NCBI RefSeq assembly: GCF_033568475.1
Contig: NC_133123.1
Location: 22,306,622-22,370,621, forward strand
Source of the DNA: Henckelia pumila
Lineage: Eukaryota; Streptophyta; Magnoliopsida; Lamiales; Gesneriaceae
Length of the DNA: 64,000 nt
Direction of reading: 5' to 3'
The position numbers and the translations under genes are program-made. The notes beneath the pieces are model-generated. The model saw only the letters and a list, made by a program, of their open reading frames with translations. It did not search any database and was not told the DNA's origin. Numbering within the stretch: position 1 is the first letter of the stretch; each line of letters opens with the position of its first letter. Positions 58,634 to 64,000 of this stretch are shown one piece after another.

Positions 58634-60089
58634 TGGTAGCTCTTAGTCGTATTGCGCCCAAATTACCCGACTCAACTAAGATAAATAAAATGTAGAAGCA
58701 AAAGTAGGGATCGTTCTCACGAAGAAAGTGAATTTAATTGTGTTCTTAAAATTACTGAAAACAAATAAAGGGGGTTTTGGATTTTTAATTTAACTACTAA
58801 TAATTAAAAATAGATTAAACTAAATTTTATTAACTAGCATGCAAGATTAGGATTTGAACAAAGAAATCAATTGAAAACAAGTCTTGGTATCAGTCGACTA
58901 CACCCTTGAAGGTATTCACTCGATCATCGATTTTCTAAAAATAATTTATTCTCATTGAATATTCATAATTGAAAATTTAATTCCTATCTCACCTTAATTT
59001 TAGTTAATTAGAGACAAGAGTTCTAAATCAACCCTTACCAATAAATTAACCCAAATACAAGCGATTAAGGTTTAAACCCAAGGTAGCATTCAAACTAGTG
59101 AAATTGATGAAGTTAAACAATACAAACACAAGCGGTTGTATTTAATCTAGTCAATTTTTGTTTCTATGAATTAACAAATTCACAAGCGGAAAATATTAAT
59201 CATAGTTGCTTCACAAATTAAAGGGATCCAATTATGGATTTGATATCTAATTTAGCTTTAGATTGTATGAGAAAATTATCAGTTGATCAAACCAATAATG
59301 AAACATACAACTCTTGATACTCAAATAAAAATTAAACAATGACAATCAGATTCTCACAAGATAAATAAAATTTCAAGGGTTTTGTCTTCCTCAACCAAGA
59401 ATCAAAACTTAGCCACAAATATTCATGAATCCTAAGAAAAATCGAAGAAAAAAATTAATTATAAGGACAAAAGATGAAAACCTAGCCTCCAAGAGTATTC
59501 TTCCATGTTTAGCGTCCAAAGATGATTAAATTTGGGTTCTAGATGATATTTAAAGTATAGAGTCCTTCCCAAGAAAGAATCTTAATTAAAATATAATTTC
59601 CCGAATTTCACGTCTCGCTCGATCGGTAAGAAACTACCGATCGAGCGCGAGTTCCTCTAATCTTCATCATTTTTCCTTCTCTTCTCCCGCTCCATCGGTA
59701 AAAAATTACTGATCGAGCGAGACATTCTCTGCCTCGCATTCACTTTTCTCTCGTACGCATCAGCGCAGAAGTAAGCGCTCCTTATTAGCGTAGTAGCGCT
59801 TCTCAAAGGCGCTATAGTAGAGCTATTCAAAGGCGCTATAGCGCTTCTCCTTTTCTATAGGTAGAGTTGTTGTTTAGAGCTGCAGCTCTAAACAATAGCT
59901 TTACTTCTTCCTTTTTCCATGGCTTCTTTAATTGTTTTTCTTTTCTTCTATTCTTTTGCTTCAATTCTTCTATTTTCCTATATCAAAACACAAACAATGA
60001 TTAAGAACTACAAAATAAATTTAATCAATGATAATTTTCCTAATCATACAAATTAACACAAATAAATATAGAAAGATATCATCACATCA
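58634..60089 (-). repeat. 3' LTR of Athila/Tat-like element
   Basis: The left edge matches the other LTR at 63680; the right edge is set by TG...CA and the adjoining polypurine tract. It contains several palindromes: CGCTCGATCGGTA against TACCGATCGAGCG around a 6-nt loop (59616-59647), a decayed repeat of it (59687-59720), GCGCTATAGCGC (59833-59844), and a perfect 26-bp palindrome centred on CTGCAG (59870-59895). Confidence 0.88.
59616..59895. repeat. Palindrome cluster in the Athila/Tat-like LTR
   Basis: Four different palindromic designs in 280 bp, listed under the LTR. They are GC-rich islands in an AT-rich LTR, so they stand out from background. Only one copy of this LTR segment is in the window, so conservation cannot be tested here. 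Confidence 0.85.
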
Positions 60090-61351
60090 AACTCCCCCAT
60101 ACTTAACCTTTGCTCGTCCTCGAGCAACACAAAACCAAAAATAAGTTCGAGCTCATATCTCATAATGAAAAATAACCATGATTTACACACGTGTGCCTGA
60201 GAAATTTACTCAATGCATGATCAAGAAAGGCGTTCAAATGCTAACAATGGAACAAGTTCAATATCCAGACATTTCAACTAGAGATATAGCCCCGAATGTG
60301 TGTGTATATATGGTCATTAGCAAGTGTCATGCATAGTCCACAAATCCATTCAATGCGAAACCCCACAACAACTTAAGTTGAACACACCAATAAAGTTGAA
60401 CCTTTGAGAAATTCTCTTTTTTTTTCACATTGCCGGATAATTGCACCCGGTTGTCCCCAACTCCATAAATTCTCCACCATATTTAGCTCTTGGAATTTGT
60501 AGGACTAGAATTTCAATCCTCATTCCAATGCCTCCCCTCACCTTACTAACTCCTTTTTTTTATTTTTTTTTTCCGATTCAGCTCAAAAGGGATGTTGATA
60601 GGCTAGCGACTTCCTAAGACTATCACAAGGTTCACACAGCCTTCACTATGTCATATACAATTCACAAGACATGACTCATGCGTGCTTAAAAATATTCAAT
60701 AACAATATCAAAGTCTAATTTGCATTGGAGATCAAATGTTTCAAGGTTAGCAAATCATCTATTTTTAAAAGCATGCATGTCATCAATTAGATATCATCAT
60801 GGGCTAGTGATTTTCAATAGTCATATTCATCACTAACTATGAGCTCTAAATTTTTTTTTTGTCAAAAAAATCGGCTAAATCCTCTAAATGACTGGCTAAG
60901 TCCTCTCCCCCATACTTAAAATCTTACATTGTCCCCAATGTAAGTCAAAATTCAAAACAAAAATAACTACTAAAAATAAAAAGAAAAACTCCCCTTAGGT
61001 TGCCTCCCAAGAAGCGCCTCTGTTTACAGTCATCGGCCCGACTGCATGCTTCACCTTCTCATGGTGGTTCATATCTGGTTCCTTTGTCCACCTTCACCCA
61101 CTTGAGAACTTGCACGGTTAATTTTGGTCCATGCTTTCTCTCCTTCGATTTCTTGGGGATTCCAATTTCTTGATGATTTTTCCCTTTTCCCATTGGTATT
61201 CCTTTTGCTCGATCTGGAGAAAGTTTTGGCTCAGTTTTAGATGCCTGCAAATCAGAAAGAAAAAAATTTTAGCATTAGAATTTTCAGCAAGTCTTGCAAT
61301 AACCTCTTTCAACTTATCCTCATTTAAAAAAAATATGTGTTCTTGTGACAA
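60090..61351 (-). other. Untranslated internal region of the Athila/Tat-like element
   Basis: Polypyrimidine runs on the plus strand, a second PPT-like ctctcccccatac (60902-60914), and fragments of frames (61059-61351) that could be the remains of the protease-RT linker. No RT motif is found. Confidence 0.55.
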
Positions 61352-63593
61352 CTAATCATTGATATCAAGAGTATTAACAACACTTTCACAACTAGGAATT
61401 TTCAGGGCATCAAAAATATTAAACTTAACTATCTCCTCATCAAATTCCATAGTGAGAGTACCATTATTAACATCTATGACAGAATTTGACGTTTTTAAAA
61501 ATGGTTTTCCTAGCAAAATTGAACTATTCAAATCATTATTTTTCATGTCAAGCACATAGAAATCAGCAGGAAAAACCAATTTATCAATTGTCACAAGAAC
61601 ATCCTCAATCACACCCCTAGGATAAATAGTAGACCTATTAGCCATCTGGATAAAAATTGCAGTTTCATTCAAGGGCAAAAGTTTTAAAAAAGCATAAACA
61701 GAATATGGCATGACATTAATCGATACTTCTAAATCTAACATGGCCGTATCAATCTGAACATCTCCTATCTTACAAGGAATCAAAAACATACATGGATCCT
61801 TGCATTTTGCGGGTATCTTCCTCTGAATCACAGCAGAGAATTGTTCTACTAATTCTATTTTCTGGCATCCCTTCAGTTTTTGTTTTCTTTTCACAGTACA
61901 CAATTCTTTTAAAAATTTAGCATAGCGAGGTACTTGTTTGATAGCATCTAACAAAGGGATATTTACCTCACATCTACAAAAAGTATCATACAGTTCCTTG
62001 ATGTCTTCGTCTTTCCTAGACTCCTTCAACGCAAGGGGAAACGGGGATATGGGGTTATACTCAAAAAGGGGAGGGAACTTAACTTTTGGTGCATCTTCTT
62101 GAATAGGCTCATTTTCTTCTACCTTGGATTTCTCCTCATCTTCGTTCTTTACTGGTGCTGGCACCACTTTTTCACGAACCTTCAACTCCTTTCCACTCCT
62201 CAAAGTGATTGCACTTACATTTTCTTTTGGATTTGGCACTATCTGAGATGGTAAAATGTTAGAATATTGTGCTTTCAACTTGTTTATTGCGGTTGTCAAC
62301 TGCCCCACCTAAGTGTTCAAGTTTTGGATATTTGCACTCGTCTCCTGTTGAAAATTCAAAGTATTAGTGGCAAGATCCTTAACAATATTTTCTAAAAACT
62401 CACTAGGCGTAGGAATTTGAGGACATTGTGGTGGTGGAGGATACGGTGGCCTATATGCTTGATTATTCGGCTGCACTTGAGGTGCTGGCTGATTCATCGG
62501 AGGGTTTTCGTATCTGAGGTAAGGATGATCCCCCAACCTGGATTATACGTGTCCCAATATGGGTCATAATTTCGCTGCGGTGGCCCTGGAAATCCTCCTG
62601 TTGCATTGACTTGCTCAGTAAATCCCTCTTGAAGAGTGGAACACATATCATTTGGATGCCCTATTGCAGCGCAAATTCGACATACCTTCACATTCTGTCC
62701 ATTTTCTACAGCCATTTGACGTACAAGAGATGTTAGATCAATCAGTTGTTGTTCAAGGGAAGAGACATTTACCTCTTTATGCCTTTTGGGAGCTGGATCA
62801 CTTTTGTTGGTACCAAATTGCTGAGAATTGGCAGCCATGTTCTCGATTAGGTTCCTTGCATCTCGTAGTATTTTGTCCACAAAAACTTTCTCACTGGCCG
62901 CATACACCATGCTCCTGTCATGAGGCAACAAACCTTCATAGCAATATTGAATTAGAAGTTTTTCACTTATCTATGTTGTGGACAGCTAGCACAAAGTTTC
63001 TTGAACCGCTCCCAATACTCGTGAAGTGACTCTCCCATATGTTGCTTTATGTCATAGATTTCCTTTCTGATGTTTGCTTCCCTTGAAGCTGGGAAATACT
63101 TCTCTAAGAAAATCCTCTTCATCTCTGTCCAAGTAGTGATGGATCCAGGAGGTAGGTAGTATAGCCAATCCTTTGCAGCATCTTTAAGAGAAAATGGAAA
63201 GGCTCCCAATTGAATCTGTTCCTCCGTTACTCCATGGGGTTTCATGCTTGTGCATACCACGTGAAACTCCATAAGATGTTTGTGGGGATCCTCACCTGCA
63301 AGACCATGAAAAAAAGGCAACAAGTTTATTAGCCCGAATTTAAACTCAAAAGTAGCATTAGCTTCTAAAGTAAGAAAAGTAATGCATAAGGGCTGCTGAT
63401 TCAGATCGGGGGTTCCAAGCTGTCTCAAGCTTAGATTTTCATTTGCAGTCATCTCTTCTCTAGTCTCTTCAAAGGAAACCTCTTCTTCTTCTTCATATCT
63501 TCTCTGAGCTTCCTTCTTTATTCTATGGAGAATTCTCTCTATCTCCGGATCGTAGGAAAATTCTTCTTCTTCTGAAGATTCACCTGCAAGCAT
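61352..63593 (-). pseudogene. Athila/Tat-like gag-protease, frameshifted
   Basis: Start ATG 63593 (MLAGESSEEEEF). The first segment to 62967 is the retrotransposon gag domain (FHGLAGEDPHKHL, WLYYLPPGSI, FFPASRE-type block). A frameshift near 62965 moves to 62960-62525 (DRSMVYAASE, ENMAANSQQFG, zinc-finger-like CRICAAIGHPNDMC), and a second near 62525 moves to the Pro/Gln-rich part. A TAG at 62309-62311 (usually CAG before VGQLT) precedes the last frame, with ITLRSGKEL and the protease core AMLDLEVSINVMPYSVY, where the usual DLG is DLE. It ends at TAA 61352. Probably packaging-competent only in its ancestor. Confidence 0.82.
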
Positions 63594-63660
63594 GAACAAA
63601 CCAGAGAAGCACTGGGGGAAAGAATAGAAATAAAATAAAACAAAAATTGAATGCCTTTCC

Positions 63661-63677
63661 TGGCAACGGCGCAAAAA
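63661..63677 (-). promoter_or_regulatory. Primer-binding site (tRNA-Asp type)
   Basis: The minus strand reads TTTGCGCCGTTGCCA beside the LTR edge, close to the TGGCGCCGTTGCC primer site of Athila/Tat elements. Confidence 0.75.
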
Positions 63678-63679
63678 TT

Positions 63680-64000
63680 TGGTAGCACTTAGTCGTATCG
63701 CGCCCACATTACCCGACTCAACTCAGATAAATAAAATGTAGTAGCGAGAGTAAGGATCGTTCCCACGAGAAAAGTGAATTTAATTGTGTTCTTAAAATTA
63801 CTGAAAACAAATAAAAGGTGGTTTTGGATTTTCAATTTAACTACTAATAATTAAAAACATATTAAACTAAATTTTATTAATTAGCATGCAAGATTAGGAT
63901 TTGAACGAAGAAATCAATTGAAAACAAGTTTTGGTATCGGTCGACTATACCCTTGAAGTTATTCACTCGATCATCGATTCTCTAAAAATAATTAATTGTC
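63680..64000 (-). repeat. 5' LTR of Athila/Tat-like element (cut by window end)
   Basis: It matches 58634-58954 with a few per cent difference; the element continues beyond the window. Confidence 0.9.

Larger units (their letters stand above)
58634..64000 (-). mobile_element. Athila/Tat-like gypsy element without pol (large retrotransposon derivative), right end outside window
   Basis: A complete 1456-bp LTR (58634-60089, TG...CA) and the start of the matching LTR at 63680, both beginning TGGTAGC and sharing the next ~300 bp. On the minus strand the order is LTR, primer site with GCGCCGTTGCCA (63661-63677), gag, protease, then untranslated DNA and a polypurine tract (complement of aactccccca, 60090-60099). 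The primer site and gag type are those of Athila/Tat elements. No RT, RNase H or integrase frame exists between protease and LTR, so mobility would need another element. Confidence 0.88.

Overview
This is nuclear DNA from a flowering plant, almost certainly a eudicot. The evidence is spliced genes with GT-AG introns, a cucumisin-type subtilase, a C2-type phospholipase D, and dense nested plant transposons of many classes (Sirevirus, chromovirus, Athila/Tat-like, L1, CACTA, MULE, hAT). Species cannot be fixed from the window. Only two host genes are present, at about 17.3-27.5 kb; nearly everything else is transposon. LAYOUT. 1-5888: decayed, window-truncated Sirevirus (Ty1/copia) copy A. 5889-7225: AT-rich spacer with a hAT-type fragment. 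7231-17051: complete Sirevirus copy B, with 771-bp LTRs, a 5-bp target duplication (ATATG), a gag-pol frame broken only by two stop codons, and a large intact third ORF. It sits about 175 bp upstream of the TATA box of a subtilase gene (17288-21213, +), whose catalytic exons are intact but whose last exon carries a stop and a frameshift. 22039-27468 (-): ten-exon phospholipase D of the beta/gamma type, apparently intact, convergent with the subtilase. 27469-29299: AT-rich spacer. 29300-56290: one L1-type LINE relic cut into three pieces by a 24-kb CACTA element (29988-53995) and a small LTR element (54840-56028). The CACTA itself contains two later insertions: an 11.2-kb MULE (30335-41517) carrying a MuDR-type transposase plus a reverse-strand DUF1985/Ulp1-protease gene and a captured FURRY-like exon, and a young Ty3/gypsy chromovirus (42927-50545, -). 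CACTA-owned sequence holds a captured PDR/ABCG transporter fragment. 56300-58560: relics of a related gypsy family. 58634-64000: Athila/Tat-like element (-) with gag-protease but no reverse transcriptase, running off the window. HOW IT FITS TOGETHER. Insertion order can be read from target duplications: LINE, then CACTA into the LINE, then MULE and chromovirus into the CACTA. The most unusual theme is that each element family carries its own short motif in many copies: CAGTGTTG-C-CAACACTG palindromes throughout both Sireviruses, including inside codons and in different versions in the two copies; GATCGGAACTTCCGATC in the chromovirus LTR; GATCGGTA-type palindromes in the Athila-like LTR; and dozens of YAGTYGGTT direct repeats on both sides of the MULE transposase gene. 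These look like family-specific recognition sites, perhaps for element-encoded DNA-binding or anti-silencing proteins. That is inference.
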